Source of the DNA: a bacterium A37T11
GTDB lineage: Bacteria > Bacteroidota > Bacteroidia > Sphingobacteriales > Sphingobacteriaceae
Assembly: GCA_900109895.1 (NCBI GenBank)
Contig: FOBR01000001.1
Coordinates: forward strand, 1-64,000
Length of the DNA: 64,000 nt
Reading direction: 5' to 3'
The stretch's first letter is position 1. Each line of letters opens with the position of its first letter. Below, one piece after another: positions 54,811-64,000 of the stretch. Both the position numbers and the translations under genes were made by a program. The notes under the pieces were generated by a model, which was not told where the DNA came from, made no database searches, and was given only the letters and a program-made list of their open reading frames with translations.

Positions 54811-57024
54811 TTACTTTTTGCCTGCGGGCTCGGGCAGGCCTAGGATAGCGGCGGTGCGCCTGGCCTGCTCCTTTAACGCTTCGGGACCATTTTCCAATAA
54901 ACGTGTGCACAGAGCCTGAATAAGGGGCTTTTGATACGATAGCTTATACCAGCTAAGTGCTTCAAGGGCAGCGATGCGGTTGGCTGGAACCTGGCTACCG
55001 TCTTCCACAAAGGCGACCGCCTGTGGTACGGCCTGGTGATAGCGGTAAGCTCGCAGGCTGCGTACACTAAACATCCGGCTTTTTATTGCGATGCTGCTAT
55101 CCAGGAGCGTTTGGTAATCATTCTTGAGTTTGGCAGCGGTGTTTTTCTGCGAAAGGAGCAACTGCTTCTCAAGGGCAGGCCCATCCACCAGGTAAGCTGC
55201 TGCGGCAATCTGTCGTTTGATCTCCTCGCTCATCTTCTCCGGGCTCATGAACGACGCTGCGGTGTTAGCCCGGTACAATACGCGTTCAGATTGTCGGTCG
55301 TTGATGAGTGAAGAAACGAGCACAGGAATAAGTTCATCGTTGCCCGCTTCACCGATCAGGCCGATGGCCAGCCGGCGGGTAAGTTCATAGGGGTCGTTGG
55401 CTGCCGCGCGCAGCACCTCCAGATAATCGGCATTGGCCAGCTGGCTGAGCAGTTTAAGTGCTTCCAGGCGCAGGGTGGCATTGGCCGACTGGAAATAGGT
55501 TTTCCTGAGGAGGGCCGAGCTGCGTTCCCCTTGCAGGCGGAACAGGTGGATGAGGGCCAATGACTGTACATCGGGGTTTTCAGCTGCCAGCAGTTTTTGC
55601 CAGGAAGCGGGTTTTTGGTCGCCATATGCGATCACCTGGTTCAGGTCGTCGGAATGCTGGCTTGAAAAGGCAAAGGTGGGGTCGCCCAGCAGGTGGGTTT
55701 CCAAATAAGCTGTCTCCTTAAACCAGTTACCCAGGCGTACGCCATGGTCCAGCAATCCGAGCAGTTTATCGGGCCACTGGTCTTGCAGCACGGCAACACT
55801 GTTGGCCAGTACAGCGATGCTGTTGCCATTACCAAAAACATAATGGGCGCCGATGTAATCGTCCAATAGAAAGGCTCCGTTGGTACAGGCATCCATGATG
55901 ACCAGGCGGGCATTGGGTTTGAGCTGCTGCAGGTCAGGAATAAGGATCTCCGTGTAGGTATTCAGGATAGAATCTGCCGCTTTGACCGGATTAAGCAGGG
56001 CATCATCCATCCAGCTATAAGGTACACCCAGGCTTTCGTGGTAGCGTTTTTTAGTGGCAGCGGTATCACCTTTATCTTCGGCAACCGCCTGGATCTTGGC
56101 ACGCAGATATCGCCGGATATTGTCGATAGCGGGTTGCGGCGCGCTCACTTCAGGATAGCCATTGATGAGTTGCGAGTCTTCACTGCCGTGGTCGTGGAAA
56201 ATGGCAATATCAAGGTCCGGCCGTTGTATTTCAGACAAAATACGGTCTTTCATGCGCAGATCCATGCTAAAACGCAGAAACTTGGCCTGGCCACCGGGGC
56301 GGAAAAGGACGGGAAGCTGTTCACGCAGGGCCACCTGTTCGCCCGCCCAGGCATTGAGCGATTCTGAATGGTAGCCATGCCCGGTGTAAACGGCCAGTTG
56401 CCGCAGCGCTTGCTGCTGCTTTGCCTGGGCGACGGCTTTTTTGAGATATCGCCGTATGCCTTCATAAAAGTCTGAAGGGCTGGTTTTTGGAGGCTTGATA
56501 CGCGCACTGTAAATATCCATTTGGATATATTGGGGCGAGGCCGGGTCAAGGCTGTAGTAATAATAGGCCTTCTGCAGCGAATCTTGTTTAAGGTATTGAA
56601 AGCGAAGGTCGAAGTCATCGTAAAATCGGTCGGAAGGCACGGATGATCGTTTCCAGTCCATGCGTTGGTCCATTTTGAACGTGGAAGTAAGATGTTGGGC
56701 ATCCCTGATCATCGGGACGGGGATATCGCCAACGAGCAACGTGCCTTCGAGCTTTGGCTTTTGCTGATATAGCCGCAGCAGGACGTCGCGCACCTGTTCC
56801 GGATTTTTCCAGTCATGGTGGATGAGATAAGCACCAAGGCCTTTGGCCTCAACCGATGCTTTATAGGCTTCAAGTTCCGCTTTTGCTTGCTGATAAGTCG
56901 CCTCATCGGCGATGATGGCAAAGGTGGTTGTGAAATGCTGGCCGGATGGCTGTTCAATGGTCTGTGCGCTGAGCGGCTGGCTGTAGGCCAGCAGTAAAAT
57001 TAGAAGAAAAGGCATTTTGTTCAT
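54811..57024 (-). CDS. C25-like (gingipain-fold) exported protein with HEAT-type repeats
   Basis: From the ATG at 57024 the protein has 737 residues: a signal peptide ending PLSAQ, a caspase/gingipain-like region with likely catalytic histidine in FHDHGSEDSQL and cysteine in VIMDACTNGAFLL, a segment FGNGNSIAVLANS typical of C25 proteins, then from about residue 505 helical repeats of HEAT type (for example ANATLRLEALKLLSQLANAD). There is no C-terminal sorting domain, so it may stay in the periplasm. Proteolytic activity is inferred from the fold. Confidence 0.78.
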   Translation of the reverse strand: MNKMPFLLILLLAYSQPLSAQTIEQPSGQHFTTTFAIIADEATYQQAKAELEAYKASVEAKGLGAYLIHHDWKNPEQVRDVLLRLYQQKPKLEGTLLVGDIPVPMIRDAQHLTSTFKMDQRMDWKRSSVPSDRFYDDFDLRFQYLKQDSLQKAYYYYSLDPASPQYIQMDIYSARIKPPKTSPSDFYEGIRRYLKKAVAQAKQQQALRQLAVYTGHGYHSESLNAWAGEQVALREQLPVLFRPGGQAKFLRFSMDLRMKDRILSEIQRPDLDIAIFHDHGSEDSQLINGYPEVSAPQPAIDNIRRYLRAKIQAVAEDKGDTAATKKRYHESLGVPYSWMDDALLNPVKAADSILNTYTEILIPDLQQLKPNARLVIMDACTNGAFLLDDYIGAHYVFGNGNSIAVLANSVAVLQDQWPDKLLGLLDHGVRLGNWFKETAYLETHLLGDPTFAFSSQHSDDLNQVIAYGDQKPASWQKLLAAENPDVQSLALIHLFRLQGERSSALLRKTYFQSANATLRLEALKLLSQLANADYLEVLRAAANDPYELTRRLAIGLIGEAGNDELIPVLVSSLINDRQSERVLYRANTAASFMSPEKMSEEIKRQIAAAAYLVDGPALEKQLLLSQKNTAAKLKNDYQTLLDSSIAIKSRMFSVRSLRAYRYHQAVPQAVAFVEDGSQVPANRIAALEALSWYKLSYQKPLIQALCTRLLENGPEALKEQARRTAAILGLPEPAGKK

Positions 57025-57082
57025 GTTTGGGAAAATTAATGTTGGCCGTGATCCATACTGAGGTTTTCCGGATTCATCATGA

Positions 57083-59554
57083 TGTGACCATGCCATCGCA
57101 AAAGATGCTGCAGAGGTACTGAAAACGCAGGTTTTTCTATACGATGCTGATACGGATCGCTTGGCAAAAGCATTCAGGAACGGTAACCCCATCGCCAAAG
57201 ATATTCTGGAAAGTTATGCGAAAGCAGAATTCTACACCAAGTTGCCGGATATCCCTGAAGTGATCGAACTGATCACCTTTGTTGCAGGCATTGGTGATAT
57301 CTCTACGGATTTGCTCTCTCCGGGAAGCGATGCGCACTCCAGATCAGACCGTGAACTTCATGGTCAGTGTATGTTTGAGCACAACAAAGAACAACAACAA
57401 AAGTTACAGGAACTTAAAGAAAAACATCCGGACAAAAGGGTCATGCTGGTTGCTGAAAAAGGCACCATGGGTGTCGGTTCCTCAAGAATGTCCGGTGTGA
57501 ACAACGTAGCGCTGTGGATCGGCAAACCAGCGAGCCCATACGTGCCATTCATCAACATCGCACCGGTGGTAGCAGGCACAAACGGTATTTCCCCCATATT
57601 TCTAACTACCGTTGGCGTAACGGGAGGGATTGGCCTGGACCTTCAAAACTGGGTAAAAAAGTTCGATGAAAACGGTAAGTTGGTGGTAGATGCGGAGGGA
57701 CAGCCCATTTTAGAACAAACTTATTCAGTTGATACAGGAACCTTTCTTACCATCAACACAAGCACCATGAAGCTGTATAAAGATGGGTTGGAGGTTATGG
57801 ATATCAGTTCGGCATTCACCCCGCAGAAAATTGAGTTAATGAAAGCCGGAGGGTCCTATTCCATCGAGTTTGGAAAAAAATTACAGACGTTTGCCGCCCA
57901 TACCCTGGGTGTTGCAGCCCCGCTCGTATTCGCCCCGTCCAAAGAAATTTCATATCCAGGGCAAGGCCTTACCGCAGTAGAAAAAATATTCAATAAGAAT
58001 GCCGTGGGCACCTCAGGTGCAACTTTACATGCAGGTTCCTATGTCCGGGTAAAGGTGAATATTGTGGGCTCACAGGATACAACCGGATTGATGACTTCCC
58101 AGGAGTTGGAGGCAATGGCTGCAACGGTCATTTCCCCGATAGTAGACGCAGGCTACCAATCGGGCTGCCACACAGCCTCCGTTTGGGACAGTAAATCCCA
58201 GCAGAATATCCCGCGGCTAATGAAATTTATGAATGACTTTGGTCTTATAACTGCCCGGGACCCGAAAGATGTATACCATGCAATGACGGATGTGATCCAT
58301 AAGGTGCTTAATGACCTCACGGTGGATGATTGGGCGATCATTATTGGTGGCGACTCACACACCAGGATGTCCAAAGGCGTTGCTTTTGGTGCAGACTCCG
58401 GCACAGTAGCCCTTGCATTGGCCACAGGGGAAGCTTCTATGCCCATTCCTGAATCGGTAAAAGTGACGTTCAAAGGTAACATGAGGGATCATTTGGATTT
58501 CCGTGATGTGGTACATGCTACCCAATTGCAGATGTTAAAGGCATTTAATGGCGAAAATGTTTTCCAGGGCAGGGTGATTGAAGTACACATTGGCACCTTG
58601 CTTTCTGACCAGGCATTCACATTTACCGATTGGACGGCAGAAATGAAAGCCAAAGCATCCATTTGTATTTCCCAGCCAGATACCCTCATTCAATCGTTAG
58701 AGATTGCTAAGGATAGGATCAAAATCATGATCGAAAAGGGCATGGACAATGAGAAATGCATATTGAAAGGCCTTATAGACAAAGCAAACAAGCGAATCGA
58801 TGAAATCAAATTGGGGGAAAAACCACCATTAGCGCCCGATGAGAACGCTAAATATTATGCAAAATTTGTCGTTGACCTGGATATAATTGACGAGCCCATG
58901 ATTGCAGATCCTGATGTAAACAATGTCGATGCCTCAAAACGCTACACGCACGATACCATCCGCGATCTTTCTTATTACGGGGGCCAAAAGCATGTTGACC
59001 TTGGTTTTGTCGGGTCTTGCATGGTGCATAAAGGAGATATCAAAATTGTGTCCAAAATGTTGAAAAACCTGGAAGAACAATACGGGAAAATTGAATTCCA
59101 GGCTCCTTTGGTAGTGGCTGCCCCTACCTATAATATTATTGATGAACTCAAAGAAGAGGGAGATTGGGAGGTGCTGGAAAAATATTCAGGTTTTGAATTT
59201 AATGATGCCGCCCCTAAAACTGCTGCCCGCACGAAATATGATAACATCCTCTATTTGGAGCGGCCCGGCTGTAACCTTTGCATGGGTAACCAGGAAAAGG
59301 CAGAGAATGGCGATACCGTCATGGCTACATCTACCCGTCTGTTCCAGGGGCGTGTGGTTAAAGACTCAGACCGCAAGAAAGGGGAGTCATTATTAGCATC
59401 CACCCCAGTGGTTGTACTTTCTGCCGTTTTTGGCAGAACCCCTACTATTGAAGAATATAAGGTTGCCGTAAAAGGTATCAAGCTTACTCAATTTTCACCG
59501 CCCATTAAAAAAATGACAATGAGCCCTTCAATGGCACACCAGGTTTCTTTTTAG
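57083..59554 (+). pseudogene. acnB: aconitate hydratase B, 5'-truncated
   Basis: AcnB interconverts citrate and isocitrate. The frame is open from 57083, just after TGA at 57080, with aconitase-like sequence at once (HAIAKDAAEVLKTQVFLYD), but no ATG; the first usable start is a TTG at 57161 giving 797 residues. Full proteins are about 860-930. Most of the N-terminal HEAT-like domain is missing. The rest is intact: swivel domain SGDAHSRSD-type GSDAHSRSDRELH, GGDSHTRM, and the iron-sulphur cysteines in GSCMVHKGD and CNLCMGN. It is probably a fragment of a second copy left by recombination, or possibly a shortened active enzyme. Confidence 0.7.
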
Positions 59555-59580
59555 ATTTCCCATTTTTTTAGGCTGTGAAG

Positions 59581-60036
59581 ATGGATAAAATACGTTTTGA
59601 GAATGTGAAGTCGCAATTGGAGGATTATTTGACTGCAGCCATCTATATAAATGGGGTTGACCTCCGGATAATCATTGAAAAAATGGAGGCAGAACAATTG
59701 GCTAAAAATGGACTGTATGTGCGAAGTGGCTGCTATGAGGGCATCTCATCCTTTATCGCCTTTGATAACCAGAACCATTTTCTATGTAAGACCTTAACTG
59801 ACTATATCTATTCTAATCAACGATATGCACTATACGATTATAAGTACTCCGGTATCCCCGGAGATCACAGCCTTACCTGTAAAATATCCATTGGGCCCAA
59901 AGAGGTAATTTGGCATGACTTTAAAAACTTTTCTAAAGTTATTTCAGTTGAGTTAAACTACGAGGACCTTGCATTTCGTTTCTGCATAGACCAATACCTT
60001 GACGCAATAAATACAGTTAGAATGGCGTCTAGTTGA
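59581..60036 (+). CDS. hypothetical protein
   Basis: The 151-residue protein (ATG at 59581, about 26 bases after acnB) has no signal peptide or membrane segment and no motif I recognise. The composition looks like a soluble mixed alpha/beta protein (IIIEKMEAEQLAKNGLYVRS). It could be co-transcribed with the truncated acnB. Its end overlaps the remnant on the other strand. Confidence 0.6.
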   Translation: MDKIRFENVKSQLEDYLTAAIYINGVDLRIIIEKMEAEQLAKNGLYVRSGCYEGISSFIAFDNQNHFLCKTLTDYIYSNQRYALYDYKYSGIPGDHSLTCKISIGPKEVIWHDFKNFSKVISVELNYEDLAFRFCIDQYLDAINTVRMASS

Positions 60037-60190
60037 TCAGCTCTACCACCTTCACCCACGGGGTATACTCCGTAGGGGCCGCTGTTTCTAATATATCGCC
60101 GTAATTTTTTAATGTGGATATAACCATAACACTTAAATGAGAAACGGTCACATCTTGCGTCCTTACTTGGATAAATGATGTGCGAAACTT
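60029..60190 (-). pseudogene. C-terminal remnant of an unknown gene
   Basis: A leftward frame reads SFIQVRTQDVTVSHLSVMVI, then LKNYGDILETAAPTEYTPWV and KVVELIN before TAG. It looks like the genuine last 50 residues of a protein but has no start region, and a stop lies just upstream. I do not recognise the family. Confidence 0.3.
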
Positions 60191-60281
60191 TAGTCAATAA
60201 GGAACACGCAGTTTTAGATCAAAGGTTTACGTATTTGGCTTCTTCCGCCATTATAGCATTATAGGCAAAATAATAGCCGGT

Positions 60282-61064
60282 TTATAGCAACGTATCACGG
60301 GCTATAATAAAAGGCTTAAGTGTATATGGATTGGTAAACGTTGTTACGTCAATCTCAAAGATCTCAAAGATCTGGCGCGGTTTAAGCACTTCTATGGGAG
60401 TACCGTCATACCATTTACGTCCATTTTTAAGCATTATCACACGGTCGCCATATTGCGCTGCCAGGTTTATATCGTGCAGCACGGCTACTACAGTAAATCC
60501 TTTTTTGCTGAGCTGTTTGGCAATGGCCATTGTTTGCTGCTGATATTGAATATCCAATCCGGCCACCGGCTCATCCATGAGCAACAGTGCACCCGGCACA
60601 TCCCAAATTTGAGCCAAAACACGGGCAAGCTGCGCCCGTTGTTGTTCACCTCCAGAAAGGGTAAGATATGAACGATCTGCCAGGCGATCTAATCCGGTGT
60701 GAGCCATAACAGCTTCAAGCACTTCCAGATCGTGCGCCGAAGGCTTATTTTGGAAATGCGGATACCGCCCCATCATCACTAAATCTTCAACCCGGAAAGC
60801 TACGTTCACCACATTTTGCTGGGCCAATACAGATCTTTTCAAGGCTAGTTGTGCTTTGCTGTATTGGCCAATATCTTTTCCGGCCAGCAACAAGCTGCCA
60901 GCGCTTGCCTTCTTGTCGCCACTCAGCAAGCGGAGCAGCGATGACTTGCCTGCCCCATTCGCACCCAACAATACAACTAGTTCGCCCGTTCGGATATGGA
61001 AAGAAAGCTGGTTCACCAATTTATAGGTTCCTATGGCGTACGTAAGATTGTCTGCTATGAGCAT
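60282..61064 (-). CDS. hmuV: haem ABC transporter ATP-binding protein
   Basis: The 260-residue ATPase has Walker A GANGAGKSSLLRLLSG, signature LSGGEQQRAQLARVL, Walker B LLMDEPVAGLDIQYQ and the switch histidine in VLHDINLA. This is the form that partners FecCD permeases for iron and haem. Its ATG overlaps the permease stop by one base (TAATG). Confidence 0.93.
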   Translation of the reverse strand: MLIADNLTYAIGTYKLVNQLSFHIRTGELVVLLGANGAGKSSLLRLLSGDKKASAGSLLLAGKDIGQYSKAQLALKRSVLAQQNVVNVAFRVEDLVMMGRYPHFQNKPSAHDLEVLEAVMAHTGLDRLADRSYLTLSGGEQQRAQLARVLAQIWDVPGALLLMDEPVAGLDIQYQQQTMAIAKQLSKKGFTVVAVLHDINLAAQYGDRVIMLKNGRKWYDGTPIEVLKPRQIFEIFEIDVTTFTNPYTLKPFIIARDTLL

Positions 61065-62107
61065 TATAAACTATGTTTCTTTTTCTCTTTCATCAGGATA
61101 TACAAAAATACCGGTGTGCCCAACAAAGAAGTAATCACACCAATGGGCAACTCCATGGGGGCGATCACGGTGCGGCAAAGCAGATCCGCCAATGTAAGGG
61201 TAAGAGCTCCCAGGAGTGCCGAAGCAGGAACGAGTGTCCGGTTGTCCACCCCGGCCATGAGGCGCACCATATGCGGTACCAGCAGACCAACAAAGCCAAT
61301 AATGCCAGAAACAGCCACCGATGCTCCCACAGCCATCGTAGCCAATATAACCACCTGTGTTTTTATCCTGTTCACATCAATGCCCAAGTGATCTGACTGC
61401 ATCTCGCCCAAGGCAAAAGTATTTAACGATTTGCCCAATCGTGGTAGCAACAATAAAGGGAACAGGACAAATGGCAACAAAGCCGACACCGTTTGCCAGG
61501 TAGCCCCTCCCAGGCTACCAAGCATCCAAAAGGTGATATTTCGTAGCTGCTGGTCATCTGCCATGTAAGTGATGAGCCCGGTTAATGAACCAGCTAATGC
61601 ATTGATAGCAATTCCTGCAAGCAACATCGTGCCTACATCCGGCCGGCCATCGCTCTTTGACATATGGTATACCACAAAAGCGGAAAGAGCAGCGCCGCAA
61701 AATGCGCCGATTCCGAGTAAGTAATACCCTAACAAGTTGCTAAGCCCGGCAAAGAGCGTCAGCTCCAGCCCAATGATGAGGACGGCCATTAACGAAGCCC
61801 CGGCAGAAATGCCGATGAGCCCCGGCTCGGCCAAAGGGTTGCGGAATATACCCTGTATGGCCGCTCCCGCGACACCCAGACTGGCACCTACCAACAGCCC
61901 CAACACCGTCCGCGGGAAACGCACCGACCACAGGATAGCGGCCTGTTGCAAATGAATACCATTACCTGTATCACATCCAAGCTTTTCACAAAATATCTTC
62001 CATATTTGATCCGGAGGTATGGGCAGGGCACCAATAGATAAGGACAAGAGCAATGCCGTAAACAAGCCACCCGACAATAACAGGTACAACAGCCAGGGTT
62101 TAATCAT
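61064..62107 (-). CDS. hmuU: FecCD-type haem/iron permease
   Basis: From the ATG at 62107 the protein has 347 residues with about nine or ten membrane segments. It carries family motifs RFPRTVLGLLVGASLGVAGA, GIFRNPLAEPGLIGISAGAS and FVGLLVPHMVRLMAG. The start overlaps the hmuT end by eight bases. It moves haem or iron across the inner membrane with HmuV. Confidence 0.93.
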   Translation of the reverse strand: MIKPWLLYLLLSGGLFTALLLSLSIGALPIPPDQIWKIFCEKLGCDTGNGIHLQQAAILWSVRFPRTVLGLLVGASLGVAGAAIQGIFRNPLAEPGLIGISAGASLMAVLIIGLELTLFAGLSNLLGYYLLGIGAFCGAALSAFVVYHMSKSDGRPDVGTMLLAGIAINALAGSLTGLITYMADDQQLRNITFWMLGSLGGATWQTVSALLPFVLFPLLLLPRLGKSLNTFALGEMQSDHLGIDVNRIKTQVVILATMAVGASVAVSGIIGFVGLLVPHMVRLMAGVDNRTLVPASALLGALTLTLADLLCRTVIAPMELPIGVITSLLGTPVFLYILMKEKKKHSL

Positions 62108-62945
62108 ACCCGTAGATTCTTTGATTGAGTTGCTTGATCGCCTGTGGCAGGCGTAAGCTAAAGTTATTAAGCAATGTACTTTCCATTTGCACAATGCGCC
62201 CGTTTTTGCCAGCAGGTGTTTGTGCGATGCCCGGCATTTTCAGGATATCGGAGGCTCCTCCAAGACTTTTATAACCAAAATCAAACATCAGGATCACGTC
62301 AGGATTGGCCCTTGCGAGCGATTCGGCTGTATAGGGCTTGAAACCTTCAAAGGACGTTACAGCGTTTTTGCCACCAGCAAGATCTACCATGCCGTCGATG
62401 CTGGTTTTTTTGCCTGCCACGAGCATTGTGCCCGTACCACGCGCGTAAATGAATAAAACTTTGGGCAAAGGGTTGCTCTTATGCAGTGTGTTCTGTATTT
62501 GTTTCACACTTTGCTGGTTTTCCGCTGCCAGTTGCCTGCCCTTTTGAGGCACTCCAAGGGCGGCGCCAATAGCTTTTATAAATGTTGCCGTACCTGCCAG
62601 GGAATAGTCCTGATCAAGCTGTACTACCCTAACCCCTGCGCTGCTAAGCTGATATTCCAATTCTTTGGACACAGCCCCTTTTGGCGCGAGTAGCAAGTTG
62701 GGCATAAAAGAAAGCAGGCCTTCTGCCGAAAGACCTCGGCCTTTGCTGGCTTTGGGAAGAGTAGCAATAGACGACGGATAGGCGCTGGTCATATCAACCG
62801 CCACGATCTGCTTTTCAAAACCCAGAGCAGCCACCGTTTCTGTGATGGAGCCACTCAAGCTGATGATACGTTTGGGTTGGGCAATGGCAATAAAGGAGCC
62901 AAAGCAACAATAAACACCAAGTAAAATTTTGAGCACACTGGTCAT
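62100..62945 (-). CDS. hmuT: haem ABC transporter substrate-binding protein
   Basis: The 281-residue protein has a signal peptide (to AIAQ) and the class III binding-protein fold: RIISLSGSITETVAALGFEK, VDMTSAYPSSIATLPKASKG and the helix-linked second lobe (ANPDVILMFDFGYKSLGGAS). HmuT-type Tyr ligand cannot be placed with certainty. The ATG overlaps the end of hmuY by four bases. Confidence 0.93.
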   Translation of the reverse strand: MTSVLKILLGVYCCFGSFIAIAQPKRIISLSGSITETVAALGFEKQIVAVDMTSAYPSSIATLPKASKGRGLSAEGLLSFMPNLLLAPKGAVSKELEYQLSSAGVRVVQLDQDYSLAGTATFIKAIGAALGVPQKGRQLAAENQQSVKQIQNTLHKSNPLPKVLFIYARGTGTMLVAGKKTSIDGMVDLAGGKNAVTSFEGFKPYTAESLARANPDVILMFDFGYKSLGGASDILKMPGIAQTPAGKNGRIVQMESTLLNNFSLRLPQAIKQLNQRIYGYD

Positions 62946-63451
62946 TTTACTGCAGGAATAAATTGATAGCGGAACGTGATATAGCCTGGATATTCGATAT
63001 CATCGTCGCGATAATAAGTCAAGAACTCCAACTTGGCAATCATACCGCCGGCTGTACGCAGCAAGAGCAACCTGCCGGGAATGGGTTGTACATAGTGGTC
63101 AATCAGGTCGTAATTATACCAAGCCTTTCCACTTCCTGTTGGGATGGCCGGCCCTTTATGGCCGTCCTTTCTATAACCCTTTGCCGGTGCTTGACGCAGC
63201 TGGTCAAAAGTTGTATTTTTAACTAACTGGGCGCTGACATCCGGATGCAACCTGATCCCGGTTTTATAAAAAATCACGTCCCATCTGCCCGTCGCAGAAT
63301 CGATAGTGCTGCCTGATTGCAAATCAAAATAAACAGGCCCCTCGTTCACGTCGATATTTTTTGAAAAGCGGAGGCTGTCTTCGGCAAGTGCAGTCCCACC
63401 CATGCCCATCATCGTAAAAATGATCATTTTCAACAGGTTCATTCCACTCAT
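62942..63451 (-). CDS. hmuY: HmuY-like haem-binding protein
   Basis: The 169-residue protein has a signal peptide ending ALAED with no lipobox, unlike lipoprotein HmuY. Seen are YFDLQSGSTIDSATGRWDVI, FYKTGI, WYNYDLIDHYVQPIPGRLLL and GYITFRYQF, the short HmuY pattern. HmuY binds haem and passes it to the receptor. It is first of the leftward hmuYTUV operon and divergent from a receptor gene. Confidence 0.78.
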   Translation of the reverse strand: MSGMNLLKMIIFTMMGMGGTALAEDSLRFSKNIDVNEGPVYFDLQSGSTIDSATGRWDVIFYKTGIRLHPDVSAQLVKNTTFDQLRQAPAKGYRKDGHKGPAIPTGSGKAWYNYDLIDHYVQPIPGRLLLLRTAGGMIAKLEFLTYYRDDDIEYPGYITFRYQFIPAVK

Positions 63452-63825
63452 TTTCTCGCTTTGTTACAAATTCGATCGCAAAGGAATCTACTATCTATAA
63501 TTATTCCAAATAAAACAACCTTCTTTTTCCGGAAAAGGGATTGGAAAAATACTGTTCAATTAAACCACCGCTTCTTACATCCCATTAACAGCTTTTATAT
63601 AACACACTAATTATCAAATCATCATAGATTATACATCCATAAAAAAAATTCCAGGCAAAACAGTTTTTTATCCCGATTCCGTAAAAACATATCCAAAAGT
63701 CATAAATAATAATCCTTTAGCCGCTATCTATTTCAAACGCAAAGTTATCATATTTGCTTCATTATTATTTAGACTGGTTAAAAACAAATAACAAATTGCC
63801 ATTTTTAAAACAGGTTTCGGGCATT
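63452..63825. promoter_or_regulatory. divergent hmuY / receptor control region
   Basis: This 374-base AT-rich gap should hold both promoters. On the right strand CATATTTG (63749-63756) is one mismatch from the -7 consensus, leaving a leader of 69 bases to the receptor ATG. I see no clear Fur box and no hairpin. Confidence 0.4.
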
Positions 63826-64000
63826 ATGGTTTGGCTCAAGTTAATTTCAGTTTTCATCCCTCTCCCCGTAATGGGTCAGCAAAACAGGGTCCATTTAACG
63901 GGCAGGGTTGAAAATAGCCAACATGAAAAAATGGCTGGTGTTTCTGTAGTCCTGATTCAGACTGGACAAGGGGGAGTTACCGCAAGCGACGGCAGTTTCC
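63826..64000 (+). CDS. TonB-dependent outer-membrane receptor, 3' end outside the window
   Basis: The first 58 codons show a signal peptide (WLKLISVFIPLPVMGQ) and the opening of a carboxypeptidase-regulatory-like domain (RVHLTGRVENSQHEKMAGVS, then TASDGSF), the usual start of SusC-like and HmuR-like receptors in this phylum. Divergent from hmuY, it is most probably the haem receptor. Confidence 0.75.
   Translation, partial: MVWLKLISVFIPLPVMGQQNRVHLTGRVENSQHEKMAGVSVVLIQTGQGGVTASDGSF

Noticed and set aside
63452-63825. A Fur box before the haem genes
   Set aside because: I could not find a convincing 19-base palindrome by eye.

Overview
The window reads as chromosomal DNA of a Bacteroidota bacterium, most likely family Sphingobacteriaceae (inference). 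The signs are: many genes preceded by the Bacteroidota -7 promoter box TAnnTTTG with almost no Shine-Dalgarno sequences; carboxypeptidase-regulatory-domain outer-membrane barrels and a TonB-type receptor; an OmpA protein with a thrombospondin-3 calcium repeat; HmuY-type haem proteins; and ECF sigma factors typical of the phylum. No phage, plasmid or rRNA operon is visible.

Region 1 (1-9.6 kb) is accessory DNA. It holds an AraC-type regulator, a higBA toxin-antitoxin pair, a two-gene operon of an ECF-like sigma factor and a nuclease-dead, C-terminally truncated Cas12f/TnpB-like protein, a decayed PIN toxin-antitoxin pair, a broken gene, an XRE regulator, a short AT-rich island with a PIF1-like helicase, and a three-gene overlapping mini-operon ending in a DUF3024 gene. 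Directly downstream of the dead Cas12f-like gene, on the same strand, lies a 350-base non-coding stretch with three degenerate repeats spaced 66-67 bases apart and two copies of a hairpin scaffold. I read this as the guide-RNA locus of an RNA-guided sigma factor. It is the main find. A 64-base operator-like block occurs twice (4168-4231 and 5169-5232). One copy lies before the sigma/Cas12f operon and the other before the XRE regulator, so that regulator probably controls both.

Region 2 (9.7-39.2 kb) is a housekeeping core: RNA and ribosome maintenance (rlmN, rsgA, dtd, rbfA, hflX, prfA, def, aat), replication and repair (rnhB, recG), glycine cleavage gcvT, two surface genes, an OmpA porin, pyruvate dehydrogenase E2 and E1-alpha, lpxH, tRNA-Asp, and a complete pentose-phosphate cluster tkt-rpiB-gnd-zwf-pgl transcribed as one unit.

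Region 3 (39.3-52.4 kb) carries an ABC-2 exporter with a NEW3-domain partner, an M1 aminopeptidase, a HAD phosphatase, a zinc alcohol dehydrogenase, a Zn/Cd P-type ATPase with its Fur-family regulator, a luciferase-like monooxygenase, a PagL-like lipid A deacylase and a twin-arginine exported oxidoreductase.

Region 4 (52.4-64 kb) mixes decay with function. An orphan ECF sigma factor sits by a multiply frameshifted HmuY pseudogene. A C25-like peptidase with HEAT-type repeats is followed by an aconitase B gene that has lost its 5' end. An intact haem uptake operon hmuY-hmuT-hmuU-hmuV follows, with a divergent outer-membrane receptor gene cut off by the window end.
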